Source of the DNA: Desulfovibrio sp. UBA6121
GTDB lineage: Bacteria; Desulfobacterota; Desulfovibrionia; Desulfovibrionales; Desulfovibrionaceae
Assembly (NCBI GenBank): GCA_002422505.1
Contig: DIVX01000157.1
Location: 6,613 to 20,485, forward strand
Direction: 5' to 3'
Length of the DNA stretch: 13,873 nucleotides
The first letter of the stretch is position 1. The number at the start of each line of letters is the position of its first letter. This document shows, one piece after another, positions 1 to 7,208 of the stretch. The notes beneath the pieces were generated by a model. That model saw only the letters and a program-made list of their open reading frames with translations. It searched no databases and had not been told where the DNA came from. A program made the position numbers and the translations under genes.

Positions 1-319
1 CCATGGGGCTGCCGCCGCCCACGGCCACTATGGCGTCGCACCCCTTGGCGCGGAAGGCCTCGGCCCCGCGCATGACTTCGAAGTCGCGCGGGTTGGGGTG
101 CACATCGCAGAACAGCACTGTTTCCACGCCTGCGGCGTCGATGCTGGCCTGGATGGCCTGGAACCAGGGCAGGTGGTGCACGCCGGGATCGGAAACCAGC
201 AGCACCCTGCGCGCGCCGAGGTTTTGTACGTAGCGCCCGGCAAGAGCCGAAGCACCTGCGCCGAAGACGGACTCCGGAGCCAGGAACTTACGTAATTCAA
301 GCAGCGATGCGTCCGTCAT
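1..319 (-). CDS. Iron-containing alcohol dehydrogenase, ErcA-like, 5' fragment (C-terminus outside window)
   Basis: Only the first 106 residues are present; the gene runs off the left edge. The frame opens with MTDASLLELRKFLAPESVFG and shows a Rossmann-like N-terminal half: LGARRVLLVSDPGV at about 34-47 and the nucleotide-binding signature VAVGGGSPM at 98-106, the hallmark of group III iron-dependent alcohol dehydrogenases. The metal-binding half is not in the window. The wording LRKF-APE-VFG, AGRY and PNPRDFEVMRGAE resembles, from memory, the ErcA branch, which is linked to regulation of alcohol oxidation by sensor kinases such as ErcS rather than to bulk catabolism. That subfamily call is inference. 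The ATG at 319-317 is preceded by GGAGGTG six bases upstream, so the start is well supported. It has about 210 bp of its own upstream DNA and is probably transcribed separately from the operon that ends at 530. Confidence 0.85.
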   Translation of the reverse strand, partial: MTDASLLELRKFLAPESVFGAGASALAGRYVQNLGARRVLLVSDPGVHHLPWFQAIQASIDAAGVETVLFCDVHPNPRDFEVMRGAEAFRAKGCDAIVAVGGGSPM

Positions 320-355
320 GCTTCACCTCCGTACCGGCGAGTGATGCTTCTCTTT

Positions 356-380
356 GATAGGATACATATAGCAACCTATC
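356..380. promoter_or_regulatory. Inverted repeat GATAGG-N13-CCTATC upstream of the alcohol dehydrogenase
   Basis: Two perfect 6-bp arms face each other across 13 AT-rich bases, in otherwise GC-rich DNA, 37-61 bp before the alcohol dehydrogenase start at 319. Spacing and AT content fit an operator or a promoter core (read on the minus strand, TATATG and TATCAA are -10-like). I cannot assign a regulator: it matches neither a CRP/FNR box nor a Rex site. The rest of 320-529 shows no ORF and no hairpin with a T tract, so I found no terminator for the operon that stops at 530. Confidence 0.35.
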
Positions 381-529
381 GCAGGCTTTGGAGGAAGGGA
401 AGGGGTTGGGCGAAAATACTCGGAGTTCAGCGGCGGTGGGGAGAATGCAGTCGTGGGCGGGGCGAATTGTGTCTGCGTAGTTGTCGCTTGGTGCTGTGCG
501 TAGGGCATAAAAAGCGTGATGCTGCGGAC

Positions 530-1342
530 CTAGAAGTGCATTTCCTGCCCGGCGCACAGGTGCTCCACGGCGCAGCTGGGCAAAAGGCCGCGCAGCGCCT
601 CCACGCGGTCCACGCCGGTGCAGTGCCCGGCCACCAGCCGCTGCACGCCGTAGCGCGCCAGGGCCTGGGCCGTCTCCTCAATGGCTGCGGGGTCGGCCTT
701 GTACAGGTGCAGGCCGCCCAGCACGGCGTGGAAGCTGGTGTGGCCCAGGCGCTCTTCGGCACAGGCCAGAGAATTGGCCAGGCCGCTGTGGCAGCAGCCC
801 AGAATCACCACCGGGCCGTGGGGCGTGGCAAGCACCAGGAAGGCGTCGTCTGCCACGGCGTCCGGCTCAAGGCCGTCACGATCGAAGGAAAAGCCTTGCA
901 CGGCCTGGAAGTTGCCTGGAACGCGCGGGATGCCCGTAATGAGCGTAAGCCCCGGCGCCAGCTGCGTGAGCGGCCCTGCAGGGTGGAAGGCGGGCAGGGG
1001 CGCGCGCGGGCCGATGCGCGTGGGCGCGCTTTTGCCCACGGCCCAGCGCTCGCTGGCGCAGGCCGGGTGGGCGTGGATGGTTCCGGCAAAGCCTGCGTCC
1101 AGCAGGGCGGGCAGGCCGCCTGTGTGGTCGTAGTGGCCGTGGCTCAGGGCCAGGCCGCGCGCCGTGGCCACATCGACGCCGAGGGCGCGGGCATTGTCCA
1201 GGAACAGGCTGGTCTGGCCGGTGTCCCACAGCCACAGGCCCTGCTCGCCAAGATCAAGGGCCATGGAGAGCCCCCACTCGCAGCCGCAAGCGGGGGCACT
1301 GGAGACGTTGTCGCACAGAACGACGATGCGCCGCGTGGTCAT
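530..1342 (-). CDS. MBL-fold metallo-hydrolase (COG1237-like, dihydropterin-ribofuranosyl-aminobenzene phosphate synthase-related)
   Basis: A 270-residue metallo-beta-lactamase-fold protein. The metal motif SHGHYDHTGG is complete (H68, H70, D72, H73), followed by H185 in GCCHSG, H212 in GGLHL and H240 in AGHCTG, so both metal sites look intact. An early LWDTGQT segment before the HxHxDH motif and the late GCCHSG block are typical of the COG1237 family. Members of that family are often annotated as 7,8-dihydropterin-6-methyl-4-(beta-D-ribofuranosyl)-aminobenzene-5'-phosphate synthase, an activity shown for methanogens and unlikely to transfer directly. No signal peptide is visible, so it should be cytoplasmic. 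The start is the ATG at 1342-1340, whose A is also the last base of the cimA stop codon (TGATG), implying translational coupling; a longer reading to 1402 would run inside cimA. It is the last gene of the operon. Substrate unknown. Confidence 0.9.
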   Translation of the reverse strand: MTTRRIVVLCDNVSSAPACGCEWGLSMALDLGEQGLWLWDTGQTSLFLDNARALGVDVATARGLALSHGHYDHTGGLPALLDAGFAGTIHAHPACASERWAVGKSAPTRIGPRAPLPAFHPAGPLTQLAPGLTLITGIPRVPGNFQAVQGFSFDRDGLEPDAVADDAFLVLATPHGPVVILGCCHSGLANSLACAEERLGHTSFHAVLGGLHLYKADPAAIEETAQALARYGVQRLVAGHCTGVDRVEALRGLLPSCAVEHLCAGQEMHF

Positions 1343-2985
1343 CAGGGCTTTTTGGCCTCTTTGCGGGCCGTGGCGTTGTGCTTGCCGCCGGGCTGGGGCC
1401 ATTTTTGCGGGTCGTCCTTGAAGAGCTTGTAGTTGATGGAGTCCACCAGGGCCTGCCAGCTGGCCTCGATGATGTTGTGCGAAACGCCCACCGTGGTCCA
1501 GCGGTCCTGCCTGTCGCCCGACTCGATGAGCACGCGCACATAGGAGGCCGTGCCGCCGCCGGTCTTGTCCGCCAGGGTCATGACGCGCACCTTGAAGTCC
1601 AGCAGGCGCATTTGCGCCAGGGTGGGGTACGAGGGCTCCAGCGCGCGGCGCAGGGCCACGTCCAGCGCGTTCACCGGGCCGCGGCCGGTGGCGGCGGTGT
1701 GGGCCACCTCGCCGCGCACCTGCAGCATCACCGTGGCCTCGCTGAAGGGCTCGCGGTCTTCGTTCACGGCGTCGAGCACGCGGTAGTTCACCATGTTGAA
1801 GTAGCGCTTGCTCCAGCCCATCATGCGGAAGAACAGAATCTCGTAGCTGGCCTCGGCCACGGAGTAGTCGTAGCCCATGGACTCGCGCCGCTTGAGCTCG
1901 GCCAGCAGGTCGAGCACCGCCGGGTCGTCCTTGTCCAGATCGTAGCCGTACTGGCGCGCCTTGAACAGAATGTTGCTGCGGCCCGCCAGGTCGGAGAGCA
2001 GCACGCGGCTTTCGTTGCCCACGGTGGCGGGGTCGATGTGCTCGTAAGTTTGCGGGTTTTTAACCACCGCGCTGACGTGGATGCCGCCCTTGTGGGCGAA
2101 GGCCGAGCCGCCCACGTAGGGCTGGCGCGGGAAGGGCCGCTGGTTTGCGGTCTCCGCCACGTAGTTGGCCACCCTGGCCAGTTTCTTCATGTTCTCGGGT
2201 CCGATGGTGCGGATGCCCAGCTTGAACTCCAGCGTGGGGATGATGGAGCAGAGATTGGCGTTGCCGCAGCGCTCGCCGTAGCCGTTCATGGTGCCCTGCA
2301 CCTGCACGGCGCCCATGCGCACGGCCTCCAGGCTGTTGGCCACGGCCAGTTCCGCGTCGTTGTGGGTGTGGATGCCAAGGGCAGCGCCGGGCAGGGCGGC
2401 CTGCACCTTGCCGATGATTTCGCCGACCTCGGTGGGCAGGGTGCCGCCGTTGGTGTCGCACAGCACCAGCACGTCGGCCCCGGCCTCGCGCGCGGCCTTC
2501 AGGCAGGCTATGGCATACTCCGGGTTGGCCTTGAAGCCGTCGAAGAAGTGCTCCGCGTCGAAGAACAGCTCCTTAAGGTGCGGGCGCAAAAAGGCCAAAC
2601 TGCCGGAGATGAGCTCCAGGTTGCGCGGCAGGCTCACGTGCAGGGCGTGGGTGGCGTGGAAGTCCCAGGTTTTGCCGAAGATGCTTGCGGCAGCCACCTG
2701 GGCGTCGATGACGGCCTTCAGGTTGGCGTCGGCCTCCGGCGAGGTCTTGGCGTTGTGGGTGCTGCCAAAGGCCGCAATGACCGCGTTCTTCAGGTCGTAA
2801 TTCTTGATCTCCTTGAAGAACTGCTTGTCCGTGGGATTGGAGCCGGGCCAGCCGCCCTCAATGTAGTGCACACCTAGCTCGTCCAGCTTGCAAGCAATGC
2901 GAATCTTGTCCTCGGTGGTGAGGTGCAGTTCTTCAGCTTGTGTGCCGTCGCGAAGCGTGGTGTCGTAGATGCTGGCCTGGCGCAT
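1342..2985 (-). CDS. cimA: (R)-citramalate synthase
   Basis: This enzyme condenses acetyl-CoA with pyruvate to (R)-citramalate, the first step of the threonine-independent route to 2-oxobutyrate and isoleucine. The 547-residue protein has an N-terminal HMGL-like TIM barrel with the catalytic signature YDTTLRDGTQAEE (R12, D13), metal histidines in GIHTHNDAELAVANS (H206, H208), the QGTMNGYGERCGN block and FAHKGGIH near 300. The C-terminal LeuA-type regulatory dimer domain spans roughly 395-530. The Y-TTLRDGTQ wording and GGWPGSNPTD separate citramalate synthases from LeuA (FDTTLRDGEQSPG), and the length fits the CimA family. Two ATGs compete: 2991 and 2985. The AGGA Shine-Dalgarno sits five bases before the second and abuts the first, so I prefer 2985. 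It follows lysC by 21 bp and overlaps the downstream hydrolase by one base. Confidence 0.93.
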   Translation of the reverse strand: MRQASIYDTTLRDGTQAEELHLTTEDKIRIACKLDELGVHYIEGGWPGSNPTDKQFFKEIKNYDLKNAVIAAFGSTHNAKTSPEADANLKAVIDAQVAAASIFGKTWDFHATHALHVSLPRNLELISGSLAFLRPHLKELFFDAEHFFDGFKANPEYAIACLKAAREAGADVLVLCDTNGGTLPTEVGEIIGKVQAALPGAALGIHTHNDAELAVANSLEAVRMGAVQVQGTMNGYGERCGNANLCSIIPTLEFKLGIRTIGPENMKKLARVANYVAETANQRPFPRQPYVGGSAFAHKGGIHVSAVVKNPQTYEHIDPATVGNESRVLLSDLAGRSNILFKARQYGYDLDKDDPAVLDLLAELKRRESMGYDYSVAEASYEILFFRMMGWSKRYFNMVNYRVLDAVNEDREPFSEATVMLQVRGEVAHTAATGRGPVNALDVALRRALEPSYPTLAQMRLLDFKVRVMTLADKTGGGTASYVRVLIESGDRQDRWTTVGVSHNIIEASWQALVDSINYKLFKDDPQKWPQPGGKHNATARKEAKKP

Positions 2986-3006
2986 GGTCATCCTTGTGCT
3001 TGAGGG

Positions 3007-4218
3007 TTAACCGACAAAAACCTGGTGCAGGGTGCGCACCGCAAGTTCCGTGTACTTGTCCTCTATGAGGCAAGAGAGCTTGATTTCCGAGGTGCTGATC
3101 ATGAGGATGTTGATGTTCTCGTCGCGCATGGCGCGGAAGGCCTGGGCCGCCACGCCGGAGTGGTTGCGCATGCCCACGCCGATGACCGAGACCTTGCTCA
3201 CGTTGCGGTCGGACAAGAGGGCCTTGTAGCCTATCTCGCCCTTGAGGCCTTCCATGAGCTTCAAGGTGGCGTCCAGGTCGGCGCGGGTTACGGTGAAGGT
3301 GATGTCCGTGCGGCCTTCCTTACTGGGATTCTGCACGATCATGTCCACCAGAATCTTGCGCTCCGCAATGGGCGTGAAAATGGAGGCGCAGACGCCGGGT
3401 TCGTCGATGACGCCCACCAGCGTAACCTGGGCCTGGTCCTTGTCGTAGGCGACGCCGGAAACCTGCACTGCTTCCATCACTGTGTCCTCCTGGGTGACTA
3501 TGGTGCCGGGCTCGTCGCTGAAGGTCGAGCGCACATGCACCGCAACGTTGTATTTCTTGGCGAACTCAACGGAACGGATCTGGAGCACCTTGGCGCCCAT
3601 GCTGGCCATCTCAAGCATCTCGTCGTAGGAGATGCGGTCGAGTTTTTTGGCCTCGGCGCAGATGTTCGGGTCGGTGGTGAACACGCCCGGCACATCGGTG
3701 TAGATCTCGCACATTTCGGCTTTGAGGGCTGCGGCCACGGCCACGGCGGAGGTATCGGACCCGCCCCGGCCCAGGGTGGTTATGCGGCCGCTTGCGTCTA
3801 CGCCCTGGAAGCCCGCCACCACGAGCACGTCGTACTCCTCCAGCATGGCCACCAGCTTCTCGGAATCGATGTTCTCGATGCGGGCCTTGCCGTGGGAGTC
3901 GTCGCTGACGATGGGAATTTGAAAGCCCAGCACGGAGCGGCACTTGATGCCCTCGTCCTTGGCCATCATGGCGAACAGCGCCACGGAAATCTGCTCTCCG
4001 GTGGAGACGAGGCTGTCCATCTCCGCTGGGTCCGGGGTTTGGGACCACTGCTTGGACAGGGCGATGAGGCGGTTTGTCTCTCCGGCCATGGCCGAGAGCA
4101 CCACGATGACCTTGTCGCCACTCGCCAGCGGGCGGCGAACATTGTTCAGCACCTGCTTCATGCACTCCAGGTTGCGCACGGAGGTGCCGCCGAATTTCTG
4201 CACCACGATGTTCTTCAT
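3007..4218 (-). CDS. lysC: Aspartate kinase, monofunctional, with C-terminal ACT domains
   Basis: LysC phosphorylates aspartate, the committed step toward lysine, threonine, methionine and (through threonine) isoleucine. The 403-residue protein begins MKNIVVQKFGGTSV with the ATP-binding KFGGTS at 8-13. Further kinase motifs are STGEQ near 72-76, TTLGRGGSDTSA at about 147-158 and YTDVPGVFTTDP at 173-184. Two ACT regulatory domains follow at about 264-335 and 341-400, so allosteric feedback by lysine and/or threonine is expected. There is no homoserine dehydrogenase extension. The ATG at 4218 is preceded by AGAAGGA nine bases upstream, inside the end of tsaE, and overlaps its TGA in an ATGA junction; the frame stays open much further upstream but reads there across tsaE. 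Placement beside cimA puts two inputs to isoleucine under one transcript. Confidence 0.96.
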   Translation of the reverse strand: MKNIVVQKFGGTSVRNLECMKQVLNNVRRPLASGDKVIVVLSAMAGETNRLIALSKQWSQTPDPAEMDSLVSTGEQISVALFAMMAKDEGIKCRSVLGFQIPIVSDDSHGKARIENIDSEKLVAMLEEYDVLVVAGFQGVDASGRITTLGRGGSDTSAVAVAAALKAEMCEIYTDVPGVFTTDPNICAEAKKLDRISYDEMLEMASMGAKVLQIRSVEFAKKYNVAVHVRSTFSDEPGTIVTQEDTVMEAVQVSGVAYDKDQAQVTLVGVIDEPGVCASIFTPIAERKILVDMIVQNPSKEGRTDITFTVTRADLDATLKLMEGLKGEIGYKALLSDRNVSKVSVIGVGMRNHSGVAAQAFRAMRDENINILMISTSEIKLSCLIEDKYTELAVRTLHQVFVG

Positions 4219-4721
4219 CTTGGGAAATCCTTCTGCCATTGGGTTAGCGTGGGTGCCAGGGCCGCAAGGAGGCCGCCGGCCGCCTTTCCCAATGCCCTGA
4301 TTTCGAGCGCCCGTCCAGAGGGAACAGCGGTCCAGACGAGGTGCAGGGCGTCTTCCGGCCAGTCGCTCCCCGGCAGGTTCTCCATCCACTCGGCCACCAC
4401 CAGAACATCCTTCGCGTCCAGCGCGTCCAGCAATTCTTCTGGCGCGGCCCCGGCCACGCGGTACAGGTCGAAGTGGGCCACCTGGGGCCGGGTTGGGTAA
4501 AGGTTCACAATGTTGAAGCTGGGGCTGGAGACTTCCGCCTCCCGCGCGCCGGGCAGCGCACCCACAAGCCCGCGCACCAGGGTGGTTTTGCCCGCGCCAA
4601 GCGGTCCGGAAAGCAAGAGCGGCACCGGCCCGCCCGTGGCGCAGCGGCTGTGCGCCAGGGCGCGGGCCAGCGCCGCCCCAAGGGCCAGCGTCTGGTCTGC
4701 GTCGGCAAGAATAAGCTGCAC
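4215..4721 (-). CDS. tsaE: tRNA t6A biosynthesis ATPase TsaE
   Basis: TsaE is the small P-loop ATPase that works with TsaB and TsaD to attach threonylcarbamoyl to A37 of tRNAs reading ANN codons. The 168-residue protein has a Walker A motif GPLGAGKTT (39-47; K45, T46), the switch-like SSPSFNIVN at 65-73, the family signature HFDLYR at 83-88 and EW at 111-112, all in the expected order. Length is slightly above the usual 140-160 because of an extended C-terminus. The start is GTG at 4721-4719 with TAGGT eight bases upstream; no better ATG precedes the P-loop. It begins 9 bp after the CBS-domain gene and its stop overlaps the lysC start by 4 bp. TsaB and TsaD are not in this window. Confidence 0.93.
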   Translation of the reverse strand: MQLILADADQTLALGAALARALAHSRCATGGPVPLLLSGPLGAGKTTLVRGLVGALPGAREAEVSSPSFNIVNLYPTRPQVAHFDLYRVAGAAPEELLDALDAKDVLVVAEWMENLPGSDWPEDALHLVWTAVPSGRALEIRALGKAAGGLLAALAPTLTQWQKDFPR

Positions 4722-4730
4722 GGCCCGGAC

Positions 4731-5189
4731 CTAGCTGGTGTGCTCCAAAAGGGTGCGCAAGATGTCCTCCTTGCCCACAACGCCGACAAGCTTCCCGCCC
4801 TCCATGACCGGCAGGGTGTACAGCTTCTCGTTCACCATCACCGTGGCTATCTCGTCGATGGGCGTTTGCGGGCTGACGGCCTTGGGGTGCGGGGTCATGG
4901 CCTGGGCCACGGTGCTGGCGGCGATCTTGCGAATCTCCTGCTCGAAGTCTTCGCGGCTGGAAAGGGCGATGAAGCCGTCGAGCAGGGAGAAGAGCGAAGG
5001 CATGGTGACCTGCTTTTGCTGGGCCACCAGATCGCTTTGGCACAGCACGCCCACCAGCGCGCCGCTGGCGTCCACCACGGGCGCGCCGTTGATCTTCTTC
5101 TCAATGAGCAAGGCCACGGCGGTGCGGATGTCGGTATCGGGCGAAAGGGTCACGGGGTCCGGGGTCATGATGTCGATGGCCTTCAGCAT
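4731..5189 (-). CDS. Tandem CBS-domain protein
   Basis: A 152-residue protein built almost wholly of a CBS pair. The first domain starts at once (DIMTPDPVTLSPDTDI, residues 6-21) and continues through INGAPVVDASGALVGVLCQSDL (34-55). A linker of about 35 residues, rich in aromatic and charged side chains (PSLFSLLDGF, then SREDFEQEIRKIA), precedes the second domain (VAQAMTPHPKAVSPQTPI, then LPVMEGGKLVGVVGKEDILRTLL). CBS pairs usually bind adenine nucleotides such as AMP, ATP or S-adenosylmethionine and act as energy sensors. With no attached enzyme domain, the partner is unknown. The ATG at 5189 has AAGGAG eight bases upstream and overlaps the end of the upstream nnr gene by 7 bp. A free-standing regulatory subunit for an operon product is possible but only inference. 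Confidence 0.9.
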   Translation of the reverse strand: MLKAIDIMTPDPVTLSPDTDIRTAVALLIEKKINGAPVVDASGALVGVLCQSDLVAQQKQVTMPSLFSLLDGFIALSSREDFEQEIRKIAASTVAQAMTPHPKAVSPQTPIDEIATVMVNEKLYTLPVMEGGKLVGVVGKEDILRTLLEHTS

Positions 5190-6775
5190 TGTGTGCGCTC
5201 CTTGAGGACGAGTGGGAGGGTATGGGCAATTTCCGTGGGCAGGTTGCCTCGGCCGGGAAATTCGCAGGCCAGGCGCGCTCCGCACAGGGCGTGCCAGTAA
5301 ACGCCCAGGCAGGCGGCGGCAAGGGGGGCAATGCCGCGCGCCAGACAGGCGGCCATTACCCCGGCCAGCACGTCGCCGGAGCCGCCCACGGCCAGGTTGG
5401 GCGCGGCGATGGCGCACAGGTGCAGCAGGCCGTTTTGCCCCACCAGGGTGCCCGCGCCCTTGAGGGCCAGCACTTGGGGATGCGCCTGGGTGAAGCGCCG
5501 CGCCGCAGTGGGGCGGTCGGCCTGCAGCTCGCCCATGCCCATGCCCAGAATGCGCGCCATTTCCCCGGGGTGCGGGGTAAGCACGGCGTTTTTGGGCAGT
5601 TCGGCCATGAGCTTGGGCGAGTGCGCCAGGTGGAACAGGGCGTCGGCGTCGATGATGCAGGGCGGGGCCCAGGCCTTGCCGAAGTCCACGCTGAAATTCT
5701 GGGCGAAGGCCGCGGCGAACTGGGCCAGGAAGGCCGCCGCCTCTGCGTTGCGGCCAAGGCCGGGGCCAAGCACCACGGCGTCGAAGCGGCTCAAATGCGG
5801 CAGCAGTTCCTCCAGGCACGCGGGCGACCACTGCTTGGCGCATACCGGACCCAGGGGCAGGGCCATGAGGTCCGGCATGGCGGCCTTTATTTCCGGCAGC
5901 ACGCCGCGCGGGCAGGCCAGGGTGACGAGCCCGGCCCCAGCGCGCAGGGCGCCCAGGCCGCACAGCTGCGCTGCGCCGGTCAGGCCCTCGCTGCCGCCGA
6001 TTACCAGCACGTGCCCGGCCTTGCCCTTGTGCAGGTCTGCGGGCGGCGCCTTGGCCAGCTCCAGCAGGTCGCCGGTCATGAGCAGCTGGCCTGCGGGCGC
6101 AGCCTGGGTGGCGGCCAGGGGCAGGCCGATGCTCCGCGCCGCCAGCTCGCCCACGTAGGGCGCGGCCTGGGGCAGGGCGCAGCCCAGCTTGACCGCGTGG
6201 AAGGCCACGGTGAGGGTGGCGCGCACGGCCACCGGCTTGGGCAGGCCGGTGGTGCCGCACAGGCCGGAGGGAATATCGAGCGCCAGCACGAAGGCCTTTT
6301 GGCCCAGGCGGTTGGCGGCGTTGATGAGCCCCGCGAGTTCCGGAGCAAGCTCGCCCTTGAAGCCTGTGCCCAGCAGGCCATCCACCAACACGTCCGGCTG
6401 GGCTTGCGCGTCCAGAATTTGGGCGGCGCGGGCCAGGGGCAGGTGCGCCAGCTCCACCCCGGCGCGGCGCGCCAGGTCCAGGTGATAGGCGGCCTCGGCC
6501 TTGTAGGCGCTTTTGGGCTTGGTGTGCAGCACCAGGGGCAGCGCGCCCAGGTCCAGCAGCCTGCGGGCCAGCACGAAGGCGTCGCCGCCGTTGTTGCCGC
6601 CGCCTGCAAGCAGCAGCACGCGCGCGCCCTGCAGGGAGCCGTAGGCCTGCTCCAGGGCGTCCTGGGCGCAGGCCCCGGCGTTTTCCATAAGCAGCTCGGC
6701 CTTGAGGCCGTAATCCTTGATGGCGGCCTGATCCCAGGCGGCCATCTCTGCGGGGGTGGGCAAGGGCTCGAACAT
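5183..6775 (-). CDS. nnrD: Bifunctional NAD(P)H-hydrate epimerase / ADP-dependent NAD(P)H-hydrate dehydratase
   Basis: This metabolite-repair enzyme rescues NADHX and NADPHX: the N-terminal YjeF/NnrE domain interconverts the R and S epimers and the C-terminal NnrD kinase-fold domain dehydrates the S form using ADP. The 530-residue length equals the two domains fused. The epimerase part (about 8-215) shows LLMENAG at 28-34, the GGGNNGGDAFVLAR loop from 58 and DIPSG at 167-171. The dehydratase part (about 225-525) shows GHVLVIGGSEGLTGAA, LGPGLGR at 336-342, TPHPGEMARIL at 400-410, LKGAGTLV at 438-445 and the catalytic GGSGDVLAG (D468). The ATG at 6775 follows GGAGG at four bases. It sits 35 bp after acpS and overlaps the CBS gene by 7 bp. 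Both domains appear intact. Confidence 0.95.
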   Translation of the reverse strand: MFEPLPTPAEMAAWDQAAIKDYGLKAELLMENAGACAQDALEQAYGSLQGARVLLLAGGGNNGGDAFVLARRLLDLGALPLVLHTKPKSAYKAEAAYHLDLARRAGVELAHLPLARAAQILDAQAQPDVLVDGLLGTGFKGELAPELAGLINAANRLGQKAFVLALDIPSGLCGTTGLPKPVAVRATLTVAFHAVKLGCALPQAAPYVGELAARSIGLPLAATQAAPAGQLLMTGDLLELAKAPPADLHKGKAGHVLVIGGSEGLTGAAQLCGLGALRAGAGLVTLACPRGVLPEIKAAMPDLMALPLGPVCAKQWSPACLEELLPHLSRFDAVVLGPGLGRNAEAAAFLAQFAAAFAQNFSVDFGKAWAPPCIIDADALFHLAHSPKLMAELPKNAVLTPHPGEMARILGMGMGELQADRPTAARRFTQAHPQVLALKGAGTLVGQNGLLHLCAIAAPNLAVGGSGDVLAGVMAACLARGIAPLAAACLGVYWHALCGARLACEFPGRGNLPTEIAHTLPLVLKERTQC

Positions 6776-6810
6776 GTGTCCTCCAGAAGAGCGAAGCGGG
6801 ACAATGGGCC

Positions 6811-7194
6811 TTACAGGGGGGAGCCCTCCAAAATAACGACGGCGGCGGCCACGTCGCGGCCATGGGTCAGGGAAAGATGCAGGCGCGTTGCGCCCATGGC
6901 TTCGGCCAGTTCCCGCGCCCGGCCGGAAAGCAGCAGGGTGGGCGCGCCGGAGGGCAGGGAGCGCACCTCAATGGCGTGCATGGTGACGCCCTGGGCGAAG
7001 CCGGTGCCCAGCGCCTTGGCGCAGGCCTCCTTGGCGGCGAAGCGGGCGGCCACATACTGCGCCGGGTTGGTTTCCGGCATGGCGGCGGCCTCGGCCTCGG
7101 TCAGCAGGCGGGCGACGAAGCGCTCGCCGAAACGCGCCATGCTCTCGCGGATGCGGGCGATCTCCGCCACGTCCAGCCCCATGCCCAGAATCAT
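6811..7194 (-). CDS. acpS: Holo-[acyl-carrier-protein] synthase
   Basis: AcpS transfers 4'-phosphopantetheine from CoA to apo-acyl-carrier protein, switching on fatty acid synthesis. The 127-residue protein has the expected N-terminus MILGMGLDVAEIARI with the Mg-binding D8, the second signature FAAKEACAKALGTG with E56 at about 52-65, and the C-terminal LHLSLTHGRDVAAAVVI strand pair. Length is typical for the small trimeric AcpS type. The ATG at 7194 has GGGAG eight bases upstream; a start at the internal Met of MGLDV would remove part of the first strand. The gene begins 14 bp after the pdxJ stop, and the pdxJ-acpS pairing is itself a widespread arrangement in proteobacteria. Confidence 0.96.
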   Translation of the reverse strand: MILGMGLDVAEIARIRESMARFGERFVARLLTEAEAAAMPETNPAQYVAARFAAKEACAKALGTGFAQGVTMHAIEVRSLPSGAPTLLLSGRARELAEAMGATRLHLSLTHGRDVAAAVVILEGSPL

Positions 7195-7208
7195 GCGCAG
7201 TGCTCCCG

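Noticed and set aside
420..529. Terminator for the pdxJ-to-MBL operon
   Set aside because: On the minus strand there is a short T run (CTTTTTA) after the stop, but I see no stable GC-rich hairpin in front of it.
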